Below, one piece after another: positions 1 to 6,626 of a DNA stretch of 44,740 bases (positions within the stretch are counted from its first letter, which is position 1; each line of letters opens with the position of its first letter). Origin of the DNA: Bacillota bacterium (GTDB lineage Bacteria > Bacillota > Clostridia > Christensenellales > SZUA-584); contig JAEZJG010000009.1 in NCBI GenBank assembly GCA_023415795.1, positions 1 through 44,740 on the forward strand, read 5' to 3'. Below the pieces are notes generated by a model. That model saw only the letters and a program-made list of their open reading frames with translations. It did not search any database and had not been told where the DNA came from. The translations under genes and the position numbers were made by a program.

Positions 1-84
1 CTCATCTCGAACACAGAAGTTAAGCCCTTATACGCCGATAGTACTTGGCTCGCAAGGCCTGGGAGGGTAGGTAGCTGCCGGATT
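1..84 (+). rRNA. rrf: 5S ribosomal RNA, 3' part (5' end outside window)
   Basis: The first bases carry the conserved 5S internal block (CTCGAACACAGAAGTTAAGC) and then the GCCGATAGTACTTGG and GGGAGGGTAGGTAGCTGCC blocks that form the 3' half of bacterial 5S rRNA. About 30 nucleotides of the 5' end are missing because the window starts inside the gene. The 3' end is placed near the GCCGG run and could be a few bases off. It is presumably the end of an rRNA operon, since a terminator follows and no tRNA is visible downstream. Confidence 0.93.
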
Positions 85-113
85 CAATTTTCCAATATAT
101 ACACATTGTCGGG

Positions 114-156
114 GAGCCCGTGCGCAAAGAAGCGTCGCGGGCTTCTTGATTTTTGT
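114..156 (+). terminator. Intrinsic terminator of the rRNA operon
   Basis: AGCCCG at 115-120 pairs with CGGGCT at 138-143, with further imperfect GCGC pairing inside. A T-rich stretch (TTCTTGATTTTTG) follows. It sits about 30 bases behind the 5S gene, as expected for an rRNA operon end. Confidence 0.7.
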
Positions 157-600
157 ACAAGTTTATTGCTATCACTAACCTTATACGACTATCAATTATT
201 CGGCTTAGCTTCCTTAATGGCCTTCTTTAGTAAAACCAATATATGATATTACCTTAATGTTTTCTACTAAAGAATCCATAAAGTTTTTAGACTAATATAA
301 ATGATGCTGCAGATTACTCCTTTGATTATATAAAATGTACGGCCGCAAAATTCACCGATTAATTTTATGATACGTAATCCGTGTAGGCTAGGAGAACATA
401 ATTACACTTACTACATAGATGCAAAAACCATTTTTAATGCGGCATATTTATTTCACTTTTGCCACACAGTTGATTATTTACCCACCAGTGTTTGAAGGAG
501 GTATTGCCTTAATGCTGTCTTTTCGCTAAATTGCTCACCTAAATGATATTTGTAACTGCCTTCAGCATAGTTATAAATAAATCATATAGGAGGTATCGCA
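157..600. other. AT-rich stretch without a recognisable gene
   Basis: About 440 bases with frequent stops in all frames. The only structure noticed is a perfect 10-bp inverted repeat, TTCTTTAGTA at 223-232 and TACTAAAGAA at 265-274, with CCTTAATG repeated near each arm. A good Shine-Dalgarno (AAGGAGG, 496-502) precedes a five-codon ORF at 512-529 (ATG to TAA), which may be a relic. No tRNA or promoter pair stands out. The AT bias matches the recombinase region that follows rather than the rest of the window. Confidence 0.5.
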
Positions 601-741
601 ATGAGCAAAAAATTGAACATTGTTTGTCATTTTGACTGTAGCGGTGACGATATTTGGGGTCTTATTGTTGAATCGCTATATACATACATTCAAAAGGAAC
701 TTGCAAAGGTACAATCTATTTCTCAAGTCGCTGAGTGGTAA
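601..741 (+). CDS. Small protein of unknown function upstream of the recombinase (46 aa)
   Basis: An ORF of 46 codons starts with ATG behind a strong ribosome binding site (AGGAGGT, about 6 bases spacing) and ends at TAA 741, 48 bases before the recombinase start. The protein begins MSKKLNIVCHFDCSGDD and continues into a probable amphipathic helix (residues 18-38). It has two cysteines and a histidine near the N-terminus but no motif I can assign. The good ribosome binding site and position suggest it is translated with the recombinase. Small genes beside serine recombinases sometimes encode directionality factors, but nothing in the sequence proves that here. Confidence 0.6.
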   Translation: MSKKLNIVCHFDCSGDDIWGLIVESLYTYIQKELAKVQSISQVAEW

Positions 742-789
742 TGTGAATGATTGAAATGATGAAAGGTTGCTCGTCTATGGAGGCAGAAT

Positions 790-2379
790 ATGCAGTCAGA
801 GATTAGCCATCTGATGGAATATAAAGTTGCAATATACATTCGGCTCTCTAAGGAGGATGATAATGACGAAGCTGAATCTGAAAGCGTGACCAATCAACGC
901 AGTTTGTTGTACGACTATACGGATAAACACAAGCTCGATGTCTTCGATATCTACATTGATGACGGTTACAGTGGCACGACTTTTGATCGCCCTGATTTCA
1001 AACGAATGATTACAGATATTGAGGAGAAGCGTGTTAACATGGTCATCACGAAAGATTTATCCCGGTTAGGCAGGGATTATATTCAGGTCGGTCATTATAT
1101 GGAACGATATTTTCCAGAGCATCAGGTAAGGTACATTTCGCTTCTGGATGGTATCGATACGGGCATAGACAGCACAGCTAATGATATAACGCCATTTCGC
1201 GCCATCATGAACGACATGTACGCCAAGGATATCAGCAAGAAAATCAAGAGCATCAAGCATGACAAACAAAAAAAAGGTCTCTTTATCGGGGGCAAAGCTG
1301 TTTATGGCTACAAGCTATCCGAGACTGAAAAGAACCGAATCGTGGTTGATGAGGAAGCCGCAACTGTTGTACGAAGAGTGTTTTTGCTGGCCGCTGGGGG
1401 TATGTCATGCAGGCAGATTGCGGGGTTGCTCAATGCCGAAAATGTGCCGACACCTGCAACCTACGCTGGGTTAATCGTCGGGCAGCAGCGCAGATATACA
1501 CATCTTTGGAGCCCTGAACGTATATCCGATATGCTGCAGAATCCCACGTATGCGGGAAACATGGCGCAGGGGAAAACGAAGCGTATCAGTTACAAAACCA
1601 AGAAGTGTATACGGATGAGCCGTCAAAGTTGGAAAGTGGTTGAAAACACCCATGAGCCGATCGTGGACAAAGACATCTTTCAAAAAGTATCCATGCTCAT
1701 TAATGTGAGAAAGAAGACGCGTAATCGGAAGTATGATTATCTGCTCAAAGGAATTATCCGCTGCCACGAGTGCGGATACCCTCTTGCTGTTGTAAACAGG
1801 CCAAACGCAAAAGGAGAGGATACGCTGTATTTCATATGCAGGTCGTATCAGCGGTATGCCAAAGGACGCGTTTGTACATGCCACTCTGCAAAAGTGAACG
1901 TGGTGACCGAAGCTGTTGTTGATAAAGTTACGGAGATATGCAATGAGTATATGGACGCCTGTGAACTCGAAAAGACGGCTGCCAAGGAGATTGAAAGAAA
2001 GTTTTTCTATGATGATTCGGCTGCCGAGATGACACGACTATCAACTAAAATAGACGCTCTGACCGCTAACGCTGATAAAATGTACATGGATAAACTCTCG
2101 GGAGTGCTGGACGAAAGGGATTTCCTTCGCATTTATACTCGAGTTAAGGATGAACGCGCCGCGCTCATAGAAAAGCTGAAGCGACTACAGACACAGCAAC
2201 AAACCCCGAAGGATCGGCAAAAGCTGGTCAAAGATCTCGTCGAAAGGTTTATAAACACAAGAGAGCAGAATAAAGAGCTCCTCGCCAACCTCATTGAAAA
2301 GGTGGAGCTGACACAGGATAAAGAAATTTATATCCACTTCCGGTTCCATCAGTTGGAGCTTAAGAATCACTTACATTAA
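790..2379 (+). CDS. Large serine recombinase (resolvase/invertase type)
   Basis: Site-specific DNA recombinase of 529 aa. The N-terminal resolvase domain (about residues 10-160) has the IYIRLSKED motif with the expected nucleophilic Ser20 and the downstream DLSRLGRDY motif. The recombinase DNA-binding domain follows (about 165-290), then a zinc ribbon (CHECG near 326 and a later CTC pair) and a C-terminal coiled-coil region (about 400-500). Length and order fit phage and conjugative-element integrases of Clostridia, including the sigK-skin recombinase family (SpoIVCA-like). ATG at 790 has GGAGG 5-6 bases upstream. No other phage or transposon genes are next to it. Three bases after its stop, in the same frame, a sigK 3' fragment begins, which strongly suggests a sporulation-gene intervening element; the substrate site is otherwise unknown. 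Confidence 0.93.
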   Translation: MQSEISHLMEYKVAIYIRLSKEDDNDEAESESVTNQRSLLYDYTDKHKLDVFDIYIDDGYSGTTFDRPDFKRMITDIEEKRVNMVITKDLSRLGRDYIQVGHYMERYFPEHQVRYISLLDGIDTGIDSTANDITPFRAIMNDMYAKDISKKIKSIKHDKQKKGLFIGGKAVYGYKLSETEKNRIVVDEEAATVVRRVFLLAAGGMSCRQIAGLLNAENVPTPATYAGLIVGQQRRYTHLWSPERISDMLQNPTYAGNMAQGKTKRISYKTKKCIRMSRQSWKVVENTHEPIVDKDIFQKVSMLINVRKKTRNRKYDYLLKGIIRCHECGYPLAVVNRPNAKGEDTLYFICRSYQRYAKGRVCTCHSAKVNVVTEAVVDKVTEICNEYMDACELEKTAAKEIERKFFYDDSAAEMTRLSTKIDALTANADKMYMDKLSGVLDERDFLRIYTRVKDERAALIEKLKRLQTQQQTPKDRQKLVKDLVERFINTREQNKELLANLIEKVELTQDKEIYIHFRFHQLELKNHLH

Positions 2380-2382
2380 GCA

Positions 2383-2460
2383 CGCTCCTATGTATCGCGC
2401 ATCGAAAGCAAGGCAATCTCTAAGCTGGCGGCGGAACTGTCAAAAAGCTCCGCAAATTAA
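2383..2460 (+). pseudogene. sigK: 3' fragment of sigma factor sigK (region 4.2 end), separated from its 5' part
   Basis: The 25 codons behind the recombinase read RSYVSRIESKAISKLAAELS and then KSSAN and TAA. The RSYVSRIE..A signature is the DNA-recognition helix at the C-terminus of the late mother-cell sigma factor SigK; SigE, SigF and SigG have different residues here. There is no start codon or ribosome binding site and the upstream frame is closed by the recombinase stop codon, so this is not a gene on its own. In Bacillus subtilis and Clostridioides difficile, sigK is split by a skin element whose recombinase gene lies inside the element; excision joins the halves. Here the junction would be unusually close to the C-terminus. 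The 5' part is not in this window. Confidence 0.75.
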
Positions 2461-2550
2461 AAGGAGTGAAGTGTGGCTGCCGGTGGGAAGCGGCGATAGA
2501 AAACAAGCGGGACGATTGAAACAATAAAATCAAGATATAATGAATAAGCA

Positions 2551-2593
2551 AAGCCCATGCAGTTCAAATTTAATGTTTGGGCTTATTTCTTTG
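2551..2593 (+). terminator. Probable terminator behind the sigK fragment
   Basis: AAGCCCA at 2551-2557 pairs with TGGGCTT at 2578-2584, followed by ATTTCTTTG. The loop is long (20 bases) and the T-run interrupted, so this is a weak call. The position is suitable for the end of a sigK transcript. Confidence 0.4.
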
Positions 2594-2691
2594 CCTAAAG
2601 GCAGGAGAACGAAATCAAACCGATATCTGAAAATGGCGCTGATTAATTGCTGCGTGTGGGTTTGGATTGAGAAATGCAGAAAGGAAATACA

Positions 2692-2814
2692 ATGGCTGCG
2701 GGCGCTCACACCACGAAGTGTACCCATGTGGTGGGCAGGGCCTGCGCATATGTGGCAGACATACATCATGCAATGGGGTATAATGAAGGGACATCGGACG
2801 GAAAGGACACATGA
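2692..2814 (+). CDS. Possible 40-aa ORF upstream of hxlA
   Basis: ATG at 2692 lies 6 bases behind AAAGGAA and opens a 40-codon frame that stops at TGA 2812-2814, directly in front of the hxlA ATG at 2816. The peptide begins MAAGAHTTKCTHVVGRACAY and has scattered His and Cys residues, with no known family. The best hxlA promoter found lies inside this ORF, so the two readings partly compete. It may be a leader peptide or chance. Confidence 0.2.
   Translation: MAAGAHTTKCTHVVGRACAYVADIHHAMGYNEGTSDGKDT
2756..2784 (+). promoter_or_regulatory. Putative sigma-A promoter for hxlAB
   Basis: CAGACA at 2756-2761 (4 of 6 matches to the -35 consensus), a 17-base spacer and a perfect TATAAT at 2779-2784. 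It lies about 30 bases upstream of the hxlA start. Confidence 0.5.
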
Positions 2815-2815
2815 T

Positions 2816-3442
2816 ATGAGACTTCAACTGGCACTGGATATTTACGATATTCCCCGGGCACTAGAGATATTGAACGAGCTGCACGATGTGGTGGATATCG
2901 TGGAGATCGGTACGCCCTTTATCATCCGCGACGGCGTGCATGCCGTTAAGGCGGTGAAGGATGCCTATCCGCAGCTTTGTGTGCTGGCAGACCTCAAGAT
3001 AATGGACGGCGGCTACACGGAGGCGCAGATGGCCTTCGAGGCGGGCGCGGACATTGTGACGGTGCTGGCGGCTGCGGAGGATATCACCATTCAAAACGTG
3101 GTGAAGGCGGGGCGCGATTACGGCAGGGAAGTGATGGCAGACCTGATTGCCGTGCCGGATCTGCAAATGCGCGCTGCGCAGCTGGACGGCTTTGGGATTG
3201 ACTACATCTGCGTACATACAGCGTTTGATATTCAGCATACGGGACGCAGCCCGCTGGAGGATCTTAAGCTGCTCAAGGGTGTGCTGAAACAGACGCGCGC
3301 GGCGGTGGCCGGGGGCATTAAGCTGGACACATTGCCGCAGGTGGCAGCACAGCAGCCGGACATCGTTATCGTGGGCATGGGGATATCGGGGCAGCCTGAT
3401 ATGCGTGGCACAGCTTTGCAGATGAAGCAGCTCATCGGATAA
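2816..3442 (+). CDS. hxlA: 3-hexulose-6-phosphate synthase
   Basis: Aldol condensation of formaldehyde with ribulose 5-phosphate to 3-hexulose 6-phosphate, or the reverse for pentose-phosphate supply. The 208-aa protein is a TIM barrel of the OMP-decarboxylase superfamily: LALDIYDIPRAL at the start, the VLADLKIMDGG motif (Asp and Lys of the D-x-K-x-x-D signature, about residues 57-64), a middle strand with VCVH-like YICVHTAFDIQ, and the phosphate-binding AVAGGIKLDT and VIVGMGIS loops near the end. ATG 2816 was chosen because the homology starts there and a GGAAAGGA site lies upstream. The open frame extends further back to 2540, but that part looks non-coding. It is followed after 10 bases by hxlB. 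Confidence 0.9.
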   Translation: MRLQLALDIYDIPRALEILNELHDVVDIVEIGTPFIIRDGVHAVKAVKDAYPQLCVLADLKIMDGGYTEAQMAFEAGADIVTVLAAAEDITIQNVVKAGRDYGREVMADLIAVPDLQMRAAQLDGFGIDYICVHTAFDIQHTGRSPLEDLKLLKGVLKQTRAAVAGGIKLDTLPQVAAQQPDIVIVGMGISGQPDMRGTALQMKQLIG

Positions 3443-3452
3443 GGAGAAGTGT

Positions 3453-4010
3453 ATGAACGCATGTGAATATAGCCTCCAGATTGTGGAGGAGCTGCGGAAG
3501 ACGCTATCCGGCGTGGACGCGGCGGCAGTGGAGGCGTTGATTGTCCGTATCGTGAAGGCCAAACGCATTTTTACAGCGGCGGCCGGACGATCATCGCTGG
3601 CGGTAAAGGCGTTTGCCATGCGGCTGATGCATCTGGGGCTGGAGGTGTATGTGATGGGCGAGACGGTGACGCCCGCCATAGCGGAGGGAGATCTGCTGCT
3701 TATCGGCTCCGGCTCGGGCGAGACGGGCAGCCTTGTGACTGCGGCAAAGCGGGCGAAGGGCTTTGGGGCGCAGCTCGCGCTTATCACCATAGTGCCGCAG
3801 TCCAGCATCGGCAGCATCGCGGACGAGGTGGTGTGTATATGCGCGCCGACGAGCAAGGCAGATACCGGCTTTGCCTCCATACAGCCGGGCGGTTCCTGCT
3901 TTGAGCAAAGCATGCTGCTGCTGTTGGATGCCTGCGTTATCCGTGTGGCACAAACGCTGCGGCTGGATGCCGAGCAGGCGCTGAAGCTGCGCCATGCCAA
4001 TCTGGAATAA
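3453..4010 (+). CDS. hxlB: 6-phospho-3-hexuloisomerase
   Basis: SIS-domain isomerase of 185 aa that converts 3-hexulose 6-phosphate to fructose 6-phosphate, the partner of HxlA in the ribulose-monophosphate pathway. The SIS fold features are visible: IFTAAAGRSSLAVKAFAMRL near residues 38-57, LLIGSGSGET (about 86-95) for the sugar phosphate, and a C-terminal PGGSCFEQSMLLLLD segment typical of this family. The ATG sits behind AAGGAG, and the 10-base gap to hxlA indicates one transcript. In anaerobes without methylotrophy this pair often serves formaldehyde detoxification or ribulose-phosphate formation; the sequence alone does not decide between them. Confidence 0.9.
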   Translation: MNACEYSLQIVEELRKTLSGVDAAAVEALIVRIVKAKRIFTAAAGRSSLAVKAFAMRLMHLGLEVYVMGETVTPAIAEGDLLLIGSGSGETGSLVTAAKRAKGFGAQLALITIVPQSSIGSIADEVVCICAPTSKADTGFASIQPGGSCFEQSMLLLLDACVIRVAQTLRLDAEQALKLRHANLE

Positions 4011-4061
4011 CAGTCTGCATGCATTCTTGCGACAAGATACTCAACCCAAGGAATCAGTTAT

Positions 4062-4100
4062 AAGGGGGGCATTGACTTTTGGTCAGCGCTCCCTTTTATC
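4062..4100. terminator. Shared terminator between convergent hxlB and FGGY kinase
   Basis: An imperfect hairpin (AAGGGGGGC-TTGAC paired with GTCA-GC-CTCCCTT) lies between the two converging genes. It is followed by TTTTATCTG on the plus strand and by a run of T residues less clearly on the minus strand. Confidence 0.5.
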
Positions 4101-4129
4101 TGTCTTGTTGATTTAGCTTGCGCCGTTGC

Positions 4130-5794
4130 CTATTGCTGAAGGCTGTGTGCGGCAGTCGAGGTGTTTTGGGATGGGCGCAGCCTGCTGCGGACGCGTCCGG
4201 CAAGTGCCGCGAAGCCCTTCTTATTGTCCTGATACAGCGAGCGGAACACCGCGTAATTGACATCGTGCGCCGCCTTGTTTTGCAGCATGGGCAAAAACGT
4301 TGTGTAGCCGGGAAGCAAGGCTTTCGCGCTGTCGGCGGAGGGGATAAGCCCCATGCCCGCCGCGATCACTATCGCCGCGCCGTAAGCGCCTGCGTTCTGC
4401 GGCTGGGGCAGCGTGGCCACGGTGCGTCCCAATACGTCCGCGAGTATCTGACAGATGACGGGGGAGAGCGCACCGCCGCCTGCCGCCAGTATGGTGTCTG
4501 AGGTGTGCGTCTTTTTCTCCTGTGCCTCAAGCATCCAGCGCAGGTGGTAGCAGATGCCCTCGATGACCGCGCGGATCATCTCAGACTTGCCAGTCTCAAT
4601 ACCGATGCCGAAGAAAAGGCCGCGTGCCTCCGGCGCTTCAAACGGGCAGCGGTTGCCATGCAGCCACGGCGTAAACACCACGCCGTTAGACCCGGCGGGT
4701 ACGGTGCTGACCACCTCGCAGAGGTAGTCGTACAGGCTGAGGTAAACGCGCTCCAGCGATTCGGTGACGCGCTTCTTTTCCAGATATACGCCGATCTCGT
4801 CCAGCGCCAGGTGATCCTTCACCCATTCAAGGCACTTGCCCGCCGTTTCCATTTCGGCGAAGTAATGATATCGCCCCGGCTGTGCGCCCACGATGGCGGC
4901 AATCATCGAGGTGGTATCCACCAGCTGCCGATCCGTGACGGTGGAAACCCAGCCGGAGGTGCCAAGGTAGACGTGCGTTTCGCCCAAGCCCACCGCGCCG
5001 ATGCCCACGCCGATCAGCTCAGCGTCGCCGCCGCCGCCGTATACGGGCGTGCCGGGGGCAAGCCCCAGCTCTGCCGCCGCCTGCTGCGTGATATGCCCCG
5101 CGATATCGGTGGCATGGATCACACGCGGCAGATGCGCCGGATTTACGCCGTACATGCGGCAGAGCGCCTGGCTCCAGCCGCGTTTGCCGGGGCGCGTGTC
5201 GTACAGAAAGGTGGCGTAGGCGTTGCCCTCCGTCATCGTGAACTCACCGGTGAACCTGAGGTTCAGATAGTCTTTAGCGTCCAGCCACTTGTATACGCGA
5301 TGGAAAACTTCCGGTTCGTTTTGCTGCACCCATTTGTATTTCCAGATGGGGTCCTTCACGCTGGCGGGCACGGCCTTGGTGGCGGTGAGCGAAGCCAGCA
5401 GCCTGCGTGCGTTGAGACCGCTGATCTTAACGCCGCTGCCGATGCCCTTGGTGTGCTGCTGGGCGGCGCGGTTGTCCATATAGCTCATGGCGGGGCGCAC
5501 AGCATGACCGTCGGCATCCACCAGCACGAGGCACTGCATCTGAGAGCAGAAAGACACGGCGGCCACCTGCACGGCAGTTGTGCCGGATTCGCTCAGCACC
5601 CGCTGCGTGGTGTCGCACACGGCCTGCCACCATTCGTCGGGATACTGCTCGGCGCCGCCGTCCTCTGTCATATAAAGCCCATAGCCCGCGTAGGCGCTGT
5701 GAAGCAGCTCCAGCTTCTCGCCAAGGCGAAACAGGCATGTTTTCACGCCCGTGGTTCCAAGGTCGTAGGTGATGGCATGGATAGCTGTTGGCAT
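4130..5794 (-). CDS. FGGY-family carbohydrate kinase
   Basis: ATP-dependent kinase of 554 aa in the xylulokinase/gluconokinase superfamily. The N-terminal actin-like domain starts with ITYDLGTTGVKTCLFRLG (phosphate-1 loop, Asp11); a YGGGGDAELIGVG motif near residue 260 carries the catalytic Asp; the C-terminal ILAAGGGALSPVICQILADV adenosine loop is complete. The substrate cannot be read from sequence. ATG 5794 was chosen because GGGGAGGT lies just upstream and the family N-terminus begins there; 21 further upstream codons are open but overlap tetR. The gap to the tetR stop is only 4 bases, so the two genes form an operon, opposite to an aminotransferase-aldolase operon that shares the same operator. 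A phosphorylated sugar would suit the class II aldolase as substrate. Confidence 0.85.
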   Translation of the reverse strand: MPTAIHAITYDLGTTGVKTCLFRLGEKLELLHSAYAGYGLYMTEDGGAEQYPDEWWQAVCDTTQRVLSESGTTAVQVAAVSFCSQMQCLVLVDADGHAVRPAMSYMDNRAAQQHTKGIGSGVKISGLNARRLLASLTATKAVPASVKDPIWKYKWVQQNEPEVFHRVYKWLDAKDYLNLRFTGEFTMTEGNAYATFLYDTRPGKRGWSQALCRMYGVNPAHLPRVIHATDIAGHITQQAAAELGLAPGTPVYGGGGDAELIGVGIGAVGLGETHVYLGTSGWVSTVTDRQLVDTTSMIAAIVGAQPGRYHYFAEMETAGKCLEWVKDHLALDEIGVYLEKKRVTESLERVYLSLYDYLCEVVSTVPAGSNGVVFTPWLHGNRCPFEAPEARGLFFGIGIETGKSEMIRAVIEGICYHLRWMLEAQEKKTHTSDTILAAGGGALSPVICQILADVLGRTVATLPQPQNAGAYGAAIVIAAGMGLIPSADSAKALLPGYTTFLPMLQNKAAHDVNYAVFRSLYQDNKKGFAALAGRVRSRLRPSQNTSTAAHSLQQ

Positions 5795-5798
5795 GGGT

Positions 5799-6458
5799 TT
5801 ACCTCCCCGTTCCTTTAAACGCTGACTTGAGGAATTTAAGCAGCTGCTGCACCACATGCTCGTCGTTATCGAGAATGTCTTCTCCGGCGTACAGCTTAAA
5901 GCGCTCCTGATAGTATTCGCTGGCGTAGGAGAACTGCAAAATCATGAACAGGCTGTCGGCGAAGAAGGCGAACATCGCGGGGTCCATATCCTCCCGCAGC
6001 TCGCCGGACGTCTGAGCCTGCGCCACAAGACCGGTGTATACCTGTGCCGATACGCTCTCAAGGCTGGACGACAGCTTTTTGAGCAGCACGGAGTTGCTTT
6101 CCGACGTGATCTCGTTGTAGAGTCGAATCAGGTCTCGATGCTCGCGCGAGTGCTTTTGGATCAGGCGGATAATGCGCTCTGTTTTCACCAGCAAATCTTC
6201 ATTGGAGCGAAACGCCTCGCCCAGCACCAGCTCCAGCGTTTCGGCACCGCTCATCACACAGGTGAGGAAAAAGTTTTCCTTGGAGTCGAAATACTTATAC
6301 AAAGAGCCGACGCTCACGCCCGCCTTTTCGGCGATGCTGTTGATGTTGGCATTGTTGAAGCCCTGTGTCGCAAATTCCGTCGTGGCGATGTCGAGTATGC
6401 GAGCGCGCTTCTCCTCGGATATGTTGTCGAAGGTATCCTTGTGGAATGTGGTCGCCAT
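5799..6458 (-). CDS. TetR/AcrR-family transcriptional regulator
   Basis: One-domain-plus-ligand-pocket repressor of 219 aa. The N-terminal helix-turn-helix is typical (RILDIATTEFATQGFNNANI, then IAEKAGVSVGSLYKYFDSKE, about residues 20-62). The C-terminal helical domain (about 70-210) is not specific enough to name the ligand. ATG 6458 has a GGAGG site (TCCTCC on the plus strand) close upstream. It is followed within 4 bases by the kinase gene. Two identical 19-bp palindromes flank the divergent promoters, one just upstream of this gene, so it most likely represses both itself and the aminotransferase operon until a pathway intermediate binds. Confidence 0.9.
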   Translation of the reverse strand: MATTFHKDTFDNISEEKRARILDIATTEFATQGFNNANINSIAEKAGVSVGSLYKYFDSKENFFLTCVMSGAETLELVLGEAFRSNEDLLVKTERIIRLIQKHSREHRDLIRLYNEITSESNSVLLKKLSSSLESVSAQVYTGLVAQAQTSGELREDMDPAMFAFFADSLFMILQFSYASEYYQERFKLYAGEDILDNDEHVVQQLLKFLKSAFKGTGR

Positions 6459-6482
6459 AAATCCTCCGTTGATTTTCTGATA

Positions 6483-6501
6483 TGAGTGAGCATTCGCTCA
6501 C
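6483..6501. promoter_or_regulatory. TetR-type operator, copy 1
   Basis: TGAGTGAGCATTCGCTCAC contains the inverted repeat GTGAGC-ATTC-GCTCAC. It lies between the tetR promoter and the tetR start. The same 19 bases occur at 6582-6600. Confidence 0.75.
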
Positions 6502-6508
6502 CAAGCAG

Positions 6509-6537
6509 ATCGTATCATAAACTTATGGTAAACTCAA
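6509..6537 (-). promoter_or_regulatory. Putative promoter of the tetR-kinase operon
   Basis: Reading leftwards, TTGAGT (plus-strand 6532-6537), a 17-base spacer and TACGAT (6509-6514). Operator copy 1 lies immediately downstream, over the expected start of transcription. Confidence 0.5.
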
Positions 6538-6547
6538 GCATTTCAGT

Positions 6548-6576
6548 TTGACAGTGGACAAAAATAGCCATATAAT
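6548..6576 (+). promoter_or_regulatory. Consensus promoter of the aminotransferase-aldolase operon
   Basis: TTGACA at 6548-6553, 17-base spacer, TATAAT at 6571-6576: a perfect sigma-A consensus. Operator copy 2 (6582-6600) covers the expected +1, so strong expression is expected only when the repressor is released. Confidence 0.85.
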
Positions 6577-6581
6577 ACAAG

Positions 6582-6600
6582 TGAGTGAGCATTCGCTCAC
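6582..6600. promoter_or_regulatory. TetR-type operator, copy 2
   Basis: Exact copy of the 19-bp palindromic site at 6483-6501. It starts 5 bases after the -10 box of the rightward promoter, a position that blocks RNA polymerase. Confidence 0.8.
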
Positions 6601-6626
6601 AATTCAGACATTTCCGGAGGTCTTCC

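Noticed and set aside
85..790. 5' half of sigK between the rRNA and the recombinase
   Set aside because: Looked for sigma-factor-like sequence on both strands and found none; the region is AT-rich with many stops.
2540..2815. Longer N-terminus for HxlA (start at 2540)
   Set aside because: The upstream part reads through a terminator-like hairpin and a TATAAT box and does not resemble the family; ATG 2816 gives the normal length.
2861..4024. Long antisense ORF opposite hxlA/hxlB
   Set aside because: It is a mirror frame of two well-supported genes in GC-rich DNA, with no family features or ribosome binding site.
4505..5818. Long plus-strand ORF opposite the FGGY kinase
   Set aside because: The kinase has all motifs on the minus strand; the opposite frame is of low-complexity composition.
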